64,000 nt of DNA, from assembly GCA_963682175.1 (NCBI GenBank), contig OY821788.1:17626001-17690000 (forward strand). The letters run 5' to 3'. The position numbers were made by a program, and so were the translations under genes. The notes below the pieces were generated by a model, which was given only the letters and a program-made list of their open reading frames with translations, was not told the DNA's origin and did not search any database. The stretch comes from Triglochin maritima (lineage: Eukaryota; Streptophyta; Magnoliopsida; Alismatales; Juncaginaceae). Every line of letters starts with the position of its first letter. The stretch's first letter is position 1. Shown here piece by piece: positions 1 to 12,268 of this stretch.

Positions 1-129
1 CCCTATCCCTTCTCCTCCACTTTCCGTCCCCTCTCCAAGAAATTTCTATTTTTCACCATCCGGCACCGCCTCCTCGCCGGAGGCAGAGGCGGTCCGGCCG
101 GCAGAACGGAGGGACCGACCGGCGCTCAT
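1..129 (-). pseudogene. LINE ORF1, N-terminal fragment (copy A), with premature stop
   Basis: On the minus strand an ATG at 129-127 opens the same frame as the ORF1 of copy B (start 13263). The 43 codons present match copy B's N-terminus closely and then run off the window edge. Differences seen are Val3 to Ala, and Trp28 (TGG) to TAG at plus positions 46-48, which ends the frame at codon 28. The match to copy B continues without a break through the start codon, the short leader and into the pyrimidine array, so both copies share one ORF1/array junction. In plant L1-type LINEs, ORF1 is an RNA-binding protein acting in the retrotransposition particle. Here the fragment is read as a dead copy. 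The rest of ORF1 lies outside the window. Confidence 0.8.
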
Positions 130-172
130 GGGTGGCGAGGCGAAAGGCCTAGGTGGCTGTCATCCCCCTCAT
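130..172 (-). other. Mixed-composition leader between LINE ORF1 (copy A) and the GA array
   Basis: About 43 bp of ordinary composition separate the ORF1 ATG from the pyrimidine array. It matches 13264-13312 with very few changes, which fixes the phase at which the array meets ORF1 in both copies. No TATA-like or other core promoter element is evident. Confidence 0.6.
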
Positions 173-3100
173 CTCCGTCCTCTCTCCTCCTCCTTCTACT
201 TCTCTCGTTTTCCTCTCCTCTTTCTCCTTTCTCTCCTTCTCTTTCTCTCTCTCCTCTCTCCATTTCTCGCTCTAATTCACTCTCTCCCCTTCTCCATTTC
301 ACTCCCTCCTTGTCGCTCTCCTTCTCCCTCTCTTTCCTTCTCTATTGTTCTCTCTGCTTCTCCATCTCTCCTTGCCCTTCTCACTCTCTCCCCCTCCGTC
401 CACCTCTCCTCTCTCTCCTTCTCCTCCTAGCTCTCTCTCTCCGTCCCTCTCTCCTTGTTTCCCCATTTCCTTCTCTCTCGTCCCACACTCTCCTTCTCTC
501 TATCCCCCCTCCTTCTCCTTGTTCTTCACTCTCTTGTTGTCCCGCGCTCTCTCCTTCCCACTCCCCTCTCTGATTCTCTCTTCCCTTCTCTCTTCTCTCT
601 CCTTATCCCTCACTCTTCGTCTTCCATCTCCTTCCCTCTCTATCCTTCTCCTCTGCTTCTATACCTCTCCTTCTCTTTCCCCTTCTCCTTCTCTCTCCCT
701 TGCTTGCCTTCTCCTCTTGCTTCTCTCCCTCTCTCTCCTTCTCCTTCCCATCTCCACTCTTCTCCCTCACTCCGTCTCCTAATCTTTCTCTCATCTCTCT
801 CCTTCTGCTTCGCTTGTCCTTCTCTCTCCTCCTCCCTCTTGTTTTCCTCTCCGTCACCTTCACTCTCTCTCACTCCTCTCGTTCTCCATCTCTCTCCCCC
901 TTCTCCTTCCCTCTATTTCTCTCTCTACTTCTCCTTCTCCCTCCCTCTTTCCTTCTCTCCTTCCCTTCCAGTCTCCTCTTCCCTCTCTCTCTCCTTCTCC
1001 TTGTCTTTCTCCGTCTAGCTCACTTACCGACTCCCTCACTCCTTCTCCCTCTCTCCTTCTCTTTCTCTTTCTCTCCTCTCTCAACTTCTCGCTCTAATTC
1101 ACTCTCTCCCCTTCTCTCCTTCTCCTCTACCTCAATACATCTCCTTCTCTTTCCCCTTCTCCTTCTCTCTCCCTCGCTTGCCTTCCCCTCTTGCGTCTCT
1201 CCCTCTCTCTCCTTCTCCTTCCCATCTCCACTCTTCTCCCTCTCTCCGTCTCCTTCTCTCTCCTTCTTCCTCCTTCCCTCCCCCATCTCCTTCTACTTCT
1301 CTCTCCTTGTCCATCTCTCTCTCCCCTCCTCTCTCACTCGGTCGTACTCTCTCGCTCTCCTCCTCCTTCTTCTCTCTCTTTCCTTCTCTCTCTCCTCCTC
1401 CTCTATCTCTCCTCTCCTCGTCTCCTTCTCGCTCTCCTCCCCTCTCACTCCCATTGTCCTTCCTTCTCTCTCTCTCCTCTCCGTGTGCCCTTATTCTTCT
1501 CTCCTTGCCCTCTCTCTTGTTCTCCTTCTCCCTCCTCCTCTACCCTTCTTCTCCCTCCTCCTCTCCCTCCTTCTCTTTCTCTCATCTCTCTCCTTCTGCT
1601 TCGCTTGTCCTTCTCTCCCTCCTCCCTCTTCTTTTCCTCTCCGTCACCTTCACACTCTGTCACTCCTCTCGTTCTCCTTCTCTCGCCCCCTTCTCCTTCC
1701 CTCTATTTCTCTCTCTACTTCTCCTTCTCCCTCCCTCTTTCCTTCTCTCCTTCCCTTCCAGTCTCCTCTTCCCTCTCTCTCACCTTCTCCTTGTCTTTCT
1801 CCATCTAGCTCACTTACCGACTCCCTCACTCCTTTTCCCTCTCTCCTTCTCTTTCTCTTTCTCTCCTCTCTCCACTTCTCGCTCTAATTCACTCTCTCCC
1901 CTTCTCCGTTTCACTCCCTCCTTGTCGCTCTCCTTCTCCCTCTCTCCTTCTCTATTGTTCTCTCTGCTTCTCCATCTCTCCTTGCCCTTCTCACTCTCTC
2001 CCCCTCCGTCCACCTCTCCTCTCTCCTTCTCCTTCTAGCTCTCTCTCACTCTCTCCGTCCCTCTCTCCTTGTTTCCCCATTTCCTTTTCTCTCGTCCCAC
2101 ACTCTCCTTCTCTCTCTCCCCTCCTTCTCCTTTTTTTCACTCTCTTGTTGTCCCGCGCTCTCCTTCCCACTCCACTCTCTGATTCTCTCTTCCCTTCTAT
2201 CTTCTCTCTCCTTATCCTTCACACTTCGTCTTCCATCTCCTTCCCACTCTCTCCTTCTCCTCTACTTCAATACCTCTCCTTCTCTTTCCCCTTCTCCTTC
2301 TCTCTCCCTCGCTTGCCTTCTCCTCTTGCTTCTCTACCTCTCTCTCCTTCTCCTTCCCACCTCCACTCTTCTCCCTCTCTCTGTCTCCTTCTTCCTCCTT
2401 CCCTCCCCCATCTCCCTCTACTTCTCTCTCTTTGTCCATCTCTCTCCCCTCCTCTCTCACTCTATCGTACTCTCTCGCTCTCCTCCTCCTCCTCCTTCTT
2501 CTCTCTCTTTCCTTCTCTCTCTCCTCCTCCTCTATCTCTCCTCTCCTCGTCTCCTTCTCGCTCTCCTCCCCTCACACTCCCATTTTCCTTCTCTCTCTCT
2601 CTCTCTCCTTATCTACTCTCCCCTTCTCCTTCTCTCCGTGTGCCCTTATTCTTCTCTCCTTGCCCTCTCTCTTGTTCTGCTTCTCCCTCCTGCTCTCCCC
2701 TTCTTCACCCTCCTCCTCTCCCTCCTTCTCTTTCTCTCATCTCTCTCCTTCTGCTTCGCTTGTCCTTCTCTCTCCTCCTCCCTCTTCTTTTCCTCTCCGT
2801 CACCTTCACTCTCTCTCACTCCTCTCGTTCTCCTTCTCTCTCCCCCTTCTCTTCCCTCTATTTCTCTCTCTACTTCTCCTTCTCCCTCCCTCTTTCCTTC
2901 TCTCCTTCCCTTCCAGTCTCCTCTTCCTTCTCTATCTCCTTCTCCTTGTCTTTCTCCGTCTAGCTCACTTACCGACTCCCTCACTCTTTCTCCCTCTCTC
3001 CTCTCCTTCTCTTTCTCTCTCTCCTCTCACCACTTCTCTCTCTAATTCACTCTCTCCCCTTCTCCGTTTCACTCCCTCCTTGTCGCTCTCCTTCTCCCTC

Positions 3101-3750
3101 TCTCTCCTTCTCTATTGTTCTCTCTGCTTCTCCATCTCTCCTTGCCCTTCTCACTCTCTCCCCCTCTGTCCACCTCTCCTCTCTCTCCTTCTCCTTCTAG
3201 CTCTCTCTCTCCGTCCCTCTCTCCTTGTTTCCCCACTTCCTTCTCTCTCGTCCCACACTCTCCTTCGCTCTCTCCCCTCCTTCTCCTTGTTTTTCACTCT
3301 CTTGTTGTCCCCCGCTCTCTCCTTCCCACACCACTCTCTGATTCTCTCTTCCCTTCTCTCTTCTCTCTCCTTATCCTTCACTCTTCGTCTTCCATCTCCT
3401 TCCATCTCTCTCTCCTTCTCCTCTACTTCAATACCTCTCCTTCTCTTTCCCCTTCTCCTTCTCTCTCCCTCGCTTGCCTTCTCCTCTTGCTTCTCTCCCT
3501 CTCTCTCCTTCTCCTTCCCATCTCCACTCTTCTCCCTCTCTCCGTCTCCTTCTCTGTCCTTCTTCCTCCTTCCCTCCCCCATCTCCATCTACTTCTCTCT
3601 CCTTGTCCATCTCTCTCTCCCCTCCTCTCTCACTCTATCGTACTATCTCGCTCTCCTCCTCCTCCTCTCTCTTTCCTTCTCTCTCTCCTCCTCCTCTATC
3701 TCTCATCTCCTCGTCTCCTTCTCGCTCTCCTCCCCTCTCACTCCCATTGT

Positions 3751-3781
<31 letters not shown>

Positions 3782-6700
3782 CTTATCTACTCTCCCCTTC
3801 TCCTTCTCTCTGTGTGCCCTTATTCTTCTCTGCTTGCCCTCTCTCTTGTTATCCTTCTCCCTCCTCCTCTACCATTCTTCTCCCTCCTCCTCTCCCTCCT
3901 TCTCTTTCTCTCATCTCTCTCCTTCTGCTTCGCTTGTCCTTCTCTCTCGTCCTCCCTCTTGTTTTCCTCTCCGTCACCTTCACTCTCTCTCACTCCTCTC
4001 GTTCTCCTTCTCTCTCCCCGTTCTCCTTCCCTCTATTTCTCTCTCTACTTCTCCTTCTCCCGCCCTCTTTCCTTCTCTCCTTCCCTTCCAGTCTCCTCTT
4101 CCTTCTCTCTCTCTCCTTCTCCTTATCTTTCTCCGTCTATCTTACTTACCGAGTCCCTCACTCTTTCTCCCTCTCTCCTTCTCTTTCTCTCTCTCCTCTC
4201 TCCACTTCTCGCTCTCCACCTCCTCCTTCTCTCTCTCCTCCTCCACTATCTCTCCTTTCCTCGTCTCCTTCTCGCTCTCCTCCCCTCTCACTCCCATTGT
4301 CCTTCTCTCTCTCTCCTTATCTACTCTCCCCTTCTCCTTCTCTCCGTGTACCCTTATTCTTCTCTCCTTGCCCTCTCTCTTGTTCTCCTTCTCCCTCCTA
4401 CTCTACCCTTCTTCTCCCTCCTCCTCTCCCTCCTCTCCCTCCTTCTCTTTCTCTCATCTCTCTCCTTCTGCTTCGCTTGTCCTTCTCTCTCCTCCTCCCT
4501 CTTCTTTTCCTCTCCGTCACCTTCACTCTCTCTCTCACTCCTCTCGTTCTCCTTCTCTCTCCCCCTTCTCCTTCCCTCTATTTCTCTCTCTACTTCTCCT
4601 TCTCCCTCCCACTTTCCTTCTCTCCTTCCCTTCCAGTCTCCTCTTCCTTCTCTCTCTCCTTCTCCTTGTCTTTCTCCGTCTAACTCACTTACCGACTCCC
4701 TCACTCTTTCTCCCTCTCTCCTTCTCTTTCTCTCTCTCCTCTCTTCACTTCTCGCTCTAATTCACTATCTCCCCTTCTCCGTTTCACTCCCTCCTTGTCG
4801 CTCTCCTTCTCCCTCTCTATCCTTCTCTATTGTTCTCTCGGCTTGTCCATCTCTCCTTGCCTTTCTCACACTCTCCCCCTCCGTCCACCTCTCCTCTCTC
4901 TCCTTCTCCTTCTAGCTCTCTCTCTCTCCGTCCCTCTCTCCTTGTTTCCCCATTTCCTTCTCTCTCGTCCCACACTCTCCTTCTCTCTCTCCCCTCCTTC
5001 TCCTTGTTTTTCACTCTTTTATTGTCCCGCGCTCTCTCCTTCCCTCCACTCTACGATTCTCCCTTCCTTCTATCTTCTCTGTCCTTATCCCTCACCCTTC
5101 GTCTACCATCTCCTTCCCTCTCTCTCCTTCTCCTCTACTTCAATACCTCTCCTTCTCTTTCCCCTTCTGCTTCTCTCTCCCTCGCTTGCCATCTCCTCTT
5201 GCTTCTCTCCCTCTCTCTCCTTCTCCTTCCCATCTCCACTCTTCTCCCTCTCTCCGTCTCCTTCTCTCTCCTTCTTCCTCCTTCCCTCCCCCATCTCCCT
5301 CTACTTCTCTCTCCTTCTCCATCTCTCTCTCCCCTCCTCTCTCACTCTATCGTACTCTCTCGCTCTCCTCCTCCTCCTTCTCTCTCTTTCCTTCTCTCTC
5401 TCCTCCTCCTCTATCTCTCCTCTCCTTGTCTCCTTCTCGCTCTCCTCCCCTCTTACTCCCATTGTCCTTCTCTCTCTCTCTCCTTATCTACTCTCCCCTT
5501 CTCCTTCTCTCTGTGTGCCCTTATTCTTCTCTCCTTGCCCTCTCTCTTGTTCTCCTTCTCCCTCCTCCTCTACCCTTCTTCTCCCTCCTCCTCTCCCTCC
5601 TTCTCTTTCTCTCATCTCTCTCCTTCTGCTTCGCTTGTCCTTCTCTCTCCTCCTCCCTCTTCTTTTCCTCTCTGTCACCTTCACTCTCTCTCAGTCCTCT
5701 CGTTCTCCTTCTCTCTCCCCCTTCTCCTTCCCTCTATTTCTCTCTCTACTTCTCCTTCTCCCTCCCTCTTTCCTTCTCTCCTTCCCTTCCAGTCTCCTCT
5801 TCCTTCTCTCTCTCCTTCTCCTTGTCTTTCTCCGTCTAGCTGACTTACCGACTCCCTCACTCTTTCTCCCTCTCTCCTTCTCTTTCTCTCTCTCATCTCT
5901 TCACTTCTCGCTCTAATTCACTCTCTCCCCTTCTCCGTTTCACTCCCTCCTTGTCGCTCTCCTTCTCCCTCTCTATCCTTCTCTATTGTTCTCTCGGCTT
6001 GTCCATCTCTCCTTGCCCTTCTCACTCTCTCCCCCTCCGTCCACCTCTCCTCTCTCTCCTTCTCCTTCTAGCTCTCTCTCTCTTCGTCCCTCTCTCCTTG
6101 TTTCCCAATTTCCTTCTCTCTCGTCCCACACTCTCCTTCTCTCTCTCCCCTCCTTCTCCTTGTTTTTCACTCTTTTGTTGTCCCGCGCTCTCTCCTTCCC
6201 TCCACTCTATGATTCTCCCTTCCCTTCTATCTTCTCTGTCCTTATCCCACACCCTTCGTCTTCCATCTCCTTCCCTCTTTCTCCTTCTCCTCTACTTCAA
6301 TACCTCTCCTTCTCTTTCCCCTTCTGCTTCTCTCTCCCTCGCTTGCCTTCTCCTCTTGCTTCTCTCCCTCTCTCTCCTTCTCCTTCCCATCTCCACTCTT
6401 CTCCCTCTCTCCGTCTCCTTCTCTCTCCTTCTTCCTCCTTCCCTCCCCCATCTCCCTCTACTTCTCTCTCCTTCTCCATCTCTCTCTCCCCTCCTCTCTC
6501 ACTCTATCGTACTCTCTCGCTCTCCTCCTCCTCCTTCTCTCTCTTTCCTTCTCTCTCTCCTCCTCCTCTATCTCTCCTCTCCTTGTCTCCTTCTCGCTCT
6601 CCTCCCCTCTTACTCCCATTGTCCTTCTCTCTCTTTCTCCTTATCTACTCTCCCCTTCTGCTTCTCTCTGTGTGCCCTTATTCTTCTCTCCTTGCCCTCT

Positions 6701-7778
6701 CTCTTGTACTCCTTCTCCCTCCTCCTCTACCCTTCTTCTCCCTCCTCCTCTCCCTCCTTCTCTTTCTCTCATCTCTCTCCTTCTGCTTCGCTTGTCCTTC
6801 TCTCTCCTCCTCCCTCTTCTTTTCCTCTCCGTCACCTTCACTCTCTATCACTCCTCTTGTTCTCCTTCTCTCTCCCCCTTCTCCTTCCCTTTATTTCTCT
6901 CTCTACTTCTCCTTCTCCCTCCCTTTTTCCTTCTCTCCTTCCCTTCCAGTCTCCTCTTCCTTCTCTCTCTCCTTCTCCTTGTCTTTCTCCGTCTAGCTCA
7001 CTTACTGACACCCTCACTCTTTCTCCCTCTCTCCTTCTCTTTCTCTCTCTCCTCTCTCCACTTCTCGCTCTAATTCACTCTCTCCCCTTCTCCGTTTCAC
7101 TCCCTCCTTGTCGCTCTCCTTCTCCCTCTCTCTCCTTCTCTATTGTTCTCACTGCTTCTCCATCTCTCCTTGCCCTTCTCACTCTCTCCCCCTCCGTCCA
7201 CCTCTCCTCTCTCTCCTTCTCCTTCTAGCCCTCTCTCTCCGTCCCTCTCTCCTCGTTTCCCCATTTCCTTCTCTCTCCTCCCACACTCTCCTTCTCTCTC
7301 TCCCCTCCTTCTCCCCTTTTTTCACTCTATTGTTGTCCCGCACTCTCTCCTTCCCACTCCACTCTCTGATTCTCTCTTCCCTTCTATCTTCTCTCTCCTT
7401 ATCCCTCACTCTTCGTCTTCCATCTCCTTCCCTCTCTCTCCTTCTCCTCTACTTCAATACCTCTCCTTCTCTTTCCCCTTCTCCTTCTCTCTCCCTCGCT
7501 TGCCTTCTCCTCTAGCTTCTCTCCCTCTCTCTCCTTTCCTTCCCATCTCCACTCTTCTCTCTCTCTCCGTCTCCTTCTCTCTTCTTTTTCCTCCTTCCCT
7601 CCCCCATCTCCCTCTACTTCTCTCTCCTTGTCCATCTCTCTCTCCCCTCCTCTCTCACTCTATCGTACTCTCTCGCTCTCCTCCTCCTCCTTCTCTCTCT
7701 TTCCTTCTCTCTCTCCTCCTCCTCTATCTCTCCTCTCCTCGTCTCCTTCTCGCTCTCCTCCCCTCTCACTCCCATTGT

Positions 7779-7820
<42 letters not shown>

Positions 7821-10786
7821 TCTTATCTGCTCTCCCCTTCTCCTTCTCTCCGTGTGCCGTTATACTTCTCTCCTTGCCCTCTCTCTTGTTCTCCTTCTTC
7901 CTCCCCTCTCCCCTTCTTATCCCTCCTCCTCTCCCTCCTTCTCTTTCTCTCACCTCTCGCCTTCTGACTTGTCCTTCTCTCTCCTCCTCCCTCTTCTTTT
8001 CCTCTCCGTCACCTTCACTCTCTCTCACTCCTCTCGTTCTCCTTCTCTCTCCCCCTTCTCCTTCCCTCTATTTCTCTCTCTACTTCTCCTTCTCCCTCCC
8101 TCTTTCCTTCTCTCCTTCCCTTCCAGTCTCCTCTTCCTTCTCTCTCTCCTTCTCCTTGTCTTTCTCCGTCTAGCTCACTTACTGAGTCCCTCACTCTTTC
8201 TCCCTCTCTCCTTCTCTTTCTCTCTCTCCTCTCTCCATTTCTCGCTCTAATTCACTCTCTACCCTTCTCCGTTTCACTCCCTCCTTGTCGCTCTCCTTGT
8301 CCCTCTCTCTCCTTCTCTATTGTTCTCTCTGCTTCTCCATCTCTCCTTGCCCTTCTCACTCTCTCCCCCTCCGTCCACCTCTCCTCTCTCTCCTTCTCCT
8401 TCTAGTTCTCTCTCTCCGTCCCTCTCTCCTTGTTTCCCCATTTCCTTCTCTCTCGTCCCACACTCTCCTTCTCTCTCTCCCCTCCTTCTCCTTGTTTTTC
8501 ACTCTCTTGTTGTCCCGCGCTCTCTCCTTCCCACTCCACTCTCTCATTCTCTCTTCCCTTCTATCTTCTCTCTCCTTATCCCTCACTCTTCGTCTTCCAT
8601 CTCCTTCCCTCTCTTTCCTTCTCCTCTACTTCAATACCTCTCCTTCTCTTTCCCCTTCTCCTTCTCTCTCCCTCGCTTGCCTTCTCCTCTTGCTTCTCTC
8701 CCTCTCTCTCCTTCTCCTTCCCATCTCCACTCTTCTCCCTCTCTCCGTCTCCTTCTCTCTCCTTCTTCCTCCTTCCCTCCCCCATCTCCCTCTACTTCTC
8801 TCTCCTTGTCCATCTCTCTCTCCCCTCCTCTCTCACTCTATCATACTCTCTCGCTCTCCTCCTCCTTCTCTCTATTTCCTTCTCTCTCTCCTCCTCCTCT
8901 ATCTCTCCTCTCCTCGTCTCCTTCTCGCTCTCCTCCCCTCTCACTCCCATTGTCCTTCTCTCTCTCTCTCTCCTTATCTACTCTCCCCTTCTCCTTCTCT
9001 CCGTGTGCCCTTATTCTTCTCTCCTTGCCCTCTCTCTTGTTCTCCTTCTCCCTCCTCTCCCTCCATCTCTTTCTCTCATCTCTCTCCTTCTGCTTTGCAT
9101 CTCCTTCTCTCTCCTCCTCCCTCTTCTTTTCCTCTCCGTCACCTTCACTCTCTCTCACTCCTCTCGTTCTCCTTCTCTCTCCCCCTTTTCCTTCCCTCTA
9201 TTTCTCTCTCTACTTCTCCTTCTCCCTCCCTCTTTCCTTCTCTCCTTCCTTCCAGTCTCCTCTTCCTTCTCTCTCTCCTTCTCCTTGTCTTTCTCCGTCT
9301 AGCTCATTTACCGACTCCCTCACTCTTTCTCCCTCTCTCCTTCTCTTTCTCTCATCTCTCTCCTTCTGCTTCGCTTGTCCTTCTCTCTCCTCCTCCCTCT
9401 TCTTTTCCTCTCCGTCACCTTCACTCTCTCTCACTCCTCTCGTTCTCCTTCTCTCTCCCCCTTCTCCTTCCCTCTATTTCTCTCTCTACTTCTCCTTCTC
9501 CCTCCCTCTTTCCTTCTCTCCTTCCCTTCCAGTCTCCTCTTCCATCTCTCTCTCCTTCTCCTTGTCTTTCTCCGTCTAGCTCACTTACTGACTCCCTCAC
9601 TCTTTCTCCCTCTCTCCTTCTCTTTCTCTCTCTCCTCTCTCCACTTCTCGCTCTAATTCACTCTCTCCCCTTCTCCGTTTCACTCCCTCCTTGTCGCTCT
9701 CCTTCTCCCTCTCTCTCCTTCTCTATTGTTCTCTCTGCTTCTCCATCTCTCCTTGCCCTTCTCACTCTCTCCCCCTCCGTCCACCTCTCCTCTCTCTCCT
9801 TCTCCTCCTAGCTCTCTCTCTCTTTCCCTCTCTCCTTGTTTCCCCATTTCCTTCTCTCTCGTCCCACACTCTCCTTCTCTCTCTCCCCTCCTTCTCCTTG
9901 TTTTTCACTCTCTTGTTTTCCCGCGCTCTCTCCTTCACACTCCACTCTCTGATTCTCTCTTCCCTTCTATCTTCTCTCTACTTATCCCTCACTCTTCGTC
10001 TTCCATCTCCTTCCCTCTCTCTCCTTCTCCTCTACTTCAATACCTCTCCTTCTCTTTCCCCTTCTCCTTCTCTCTCCCTCGCTTGCCTTCTCCTCTTGCT
10101 TCTCTCCCTCTCTCTCCTTCTACTTCCCATCTCCACTCTTCTCCCTCTCTCCGTCTCCTTCTCTCTCCTTCTTCCTCCTTCCCTCCCCCATATCCCTCTA
10201 CTTCTCTCTCCTTGTCCATCTCTCTCTCCCCTCCTCTCTCACTCTATCGTACTCTATCGCTCTCCTCCTTCTTCTCTCTCTTTCCTTCTCTCTCTCCTCC
10301 TCCTCTATCTCTCCTCTCCTTGTCTCCTTCTCGCTCTCCTCCCCTCTCACTCCCATTGTCCTTCTCTCTCTCTCTCTCTCTCCTTATCTACTCTCCCCTT
10401 CTCCTTCTCTCCGTGTGCCCTTATTCTTCTCTCCTTGCCCTCTCTCTTGTTCTCCTCCTCCCTCCTCCTCTACCCTTCTTGTCGCTCCTCCTCTCCCTCC
10501 TTCTCTTTCTCTCATCTCTCTCCTTCTGCTTCGCTTGTCCATCTCTCTCCACCTCCCTCTTCTTTTCCTCTCCGTCACCTTCACTCTCTCTCACTCCTCT
10601 CGTTCTCCTTCTCTCTCCCCCTTCTCCTTCCCTCTATTTCTCTCTCTACTTCTCCTTCTCCCTCCCTCTTTCCTTCTCTCCTTCCCATCCAGTCTCCTCT
10701 TCCTACTCTCTCTCCTTCTCCTTGTCTTTCTCCGTTTAGCTCACTTACCGACTCCCTCACTCTTTCTCCCTCTCTCCTTCTCTTTC
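173..10786. repeat. GA/CT-rich tandem array 1 (about 1.16-kb monomers)
   Basis: The plus strand is overwhelmingly C and T for 10.6 kb. It is not a simple microsatellite: a fixed order of short purine-containing islands recurs, for example a ctctaattcactc block, a gtcccgcgctc block, a ctatcgtactctc block, a gtgtgccctta block, cccttccagtctcc and tagctcacttaccgac. The cccttccagtctcc block recurs near 969, 1759, 2914, 4087, 4633, 5787, 6946, 8122, 9252, 9530 and 10689. The modal spacing is 1154-1176 bp, with short spacings (278, 546, 790) where monomers are partly deleted or duplicated. On the minus strand, in LINE sense, this GA-rich DNA lies immediately 5' of ORF1 copy A. Long Ser/Leu/Pro-rich plus-strand and Arg/Glu-rich minus-strand frames arise because the sequence lacks stop codons; they are not genes. 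Confidence 0.93.
7782..7819. repeat. Expanded (CT)n slot inside an array monomer
   Basis: A pure CT run of about 38 bp follows the cccattgtcc block and precedes the cttatct block. The same slot carries a much shorter run in most other monomers. Confidence 0.8.
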
Positions 10787-10954
10787 TTTTTTTGCAAAAC
10801 AAAAGGGCGGTCTCGGAAGAGCCGCTAAATTTATTGATGTCTCAATAAACGTACATGCAAAAAAAAGTATACAAGTGTAGTACTAGGAACTACTCTGGTG
10901 AGAGCAATCCATATTCGCGTAAATAAAATTACATCAACTAGCGCTATTCTAACA
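10787..10954 (-). other. LINE copy B 3' UTR and A-tail, with terminal hairpin
   Basis: On the minus strand the last bases read CCCTTTTGTTTTGC followed by A7. Just inside lies an imperfect hairpin at 10807-10825 (stem gcgg.ctc/gagccgc, loop ggaa). Copy C at the right edge ends in a similar way: CCCTTTTTGCTTTGC, then A8, preceded by a hairpin. A 3'-terminal stem-loop next to the tail is a known recognition feature of some LINE reverse transcriptases; its role here is inferred. Confidence 0.65.
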
Positions 10955-12268
10955 TCAGTTCCTAAGTCCTACCGACACATAACACCGTTCGCATCCTTCA
11001 TTTCCTCCCTTTTTTCGTTTTTCTCTCTTCTTTGACTTCGTCTTGGTTTCGCTTTTGGAGGAGTAGCCTCTCACAATTTGTGTGCCTGGGCCACAACTCC
11101 ATGGGTCCCCTGGATCCTCGTATTCCATATCCAAGTTCGCATTAAGATCCTTTATCCGCTTGTATTCCGCATGATCCAAGCCAAACATTGCCGCCTCCTC
11201 CGTATCACTATGTGTGAGGTCCGCATGAGACGGATCCCCCTCTTGTGCGCGTTGTTGCCATAAAGCCTCTCGGACGCCTTCGAAGCCTATTTGAGGGGAA
11301 AGCGTATCCAAGTCTACTGCGGGAGGTGGAGATCTTAACCTTCTCGCCCGTATTTCTCCCTTTAAGTCGGGGCTGTCCCGCAAATTTCCCTCACCCTCCT
11401 GGAGTGCCGGGAGCCCCCGCTCATTTTCCTCAATGCCTTTGTCGCGGGAGCAAGAATTTCCGGTGAGAGCCCCACAAGCACTTTCGTGAGGAGCTGCATT
11501 TGGGTCATGTAGTTGTTCCTGTTCGACAGCCCAGCTCTCTCTCTGGCCTCCACTACCCAGATTTTCCCGCCCAGGCCCACCAGAAGATTCTTCCGCATCA
11601 AACAACCCTCTACCATGTGCGTCCAGCAAAAACTCCAGCTCAAAATCACGTGATTCCTGCTCTCCCGCACCCTCCTTTCCACGCGTCTTTTGTCTAACGG
11701 TCTCCTCTGACGCGGTCCAATCCCCAGGTACGATGTGTCCCATCCGCCCACGATTTGATTGGTCTGCAGTCTGCCTTGCAGAGACGACTGTCCCCTTGTC
11801 TCCATTGGTTCTGGCGCGGTCATCCAACGGTCTCAATCCGGGACCCACACTCTCCGCAGCATCCAACGGTCCAAGATCTGCCCCGCTATTCTTCGGAGAG
11901 CACACGTCATTTTCCATACAGTGATCCAATGGATGTCCTTTTCTCTCCTTATCTCCATCCGATGGTTGTCGTTTTCTCCCGCTAATATGCACATCTAACA
12001 GATCTAACAGATGTGTCCCTTCGAACATGCCATCCACCACGTGTCGTTCATCTGGTCTGGGCCGTTTCTCCCCGTCTCCATCCAACGGCTGCGCTTCTTT
12101 TCTCGACGAAACCCTAGATGGCGTTGTAACGTCGCCGTTACGCTTCCCATCGTCGTCTCCAGGATTTCCCGTTCTTGCCCAAGCGCCGGAGCGCTTCCTT
12201 GATCCGACCGGTACCCATTCCTGGTTCTTGCCTGGCACCGTCGGAGCTGACACCGTTGGTCCACACAC
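10955..12268 (-). pseudogene. LINE ORF1 (copy B), C-terminal half after the frameshift
   Basis: About 437 codons are open from the frameshift near 12265 to a stop at 10955-10957. The first residues include the EWVPVG-type stretch usual just after the knuckle in plant LINE ORF1 proteins. What follows is hydrophilic, low-complexity sequence rich in Asp, Glu, Arg, Gly and Ser, with a short PLD/PSD-type motif recurring five or more times and a basic KSKKREKRKK-type tail near the C-terminus. No catalytic domain is recognisable. The GTG at 12268 is not a credible start: this is the continuation of the upstream DUF4283/CCHC frame, displaced by one base. The function would be as the C-terminal part of an RNA-binding ORF1 protein. 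The frame has stayed open for 1.3 kb, which suggests the frameshift is young. Confidence 0.7.

Noticed and set aside
173..10786. CRISPR-like or centromeric satellite interpretation of the arrays
   Set aside because: There are no uniform spacers and the host is a plant. The 1.16-kb monomers with LINE junctions and strong strand asymmetry are unlike typical centromeric satellites of 150-180 bp, although the chromosomal location is unknown.
345..10848. Very long plus-strand frames rich in Ser, Leu, Pro and Phe (several hundred codons) across the arrays
   Set aside because: C/T-only DNA has almost no stop codons in any frame. All three plus frames are open, codon use equals base composition, and frames merge and break with indels. 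No domain or conserved start is present.
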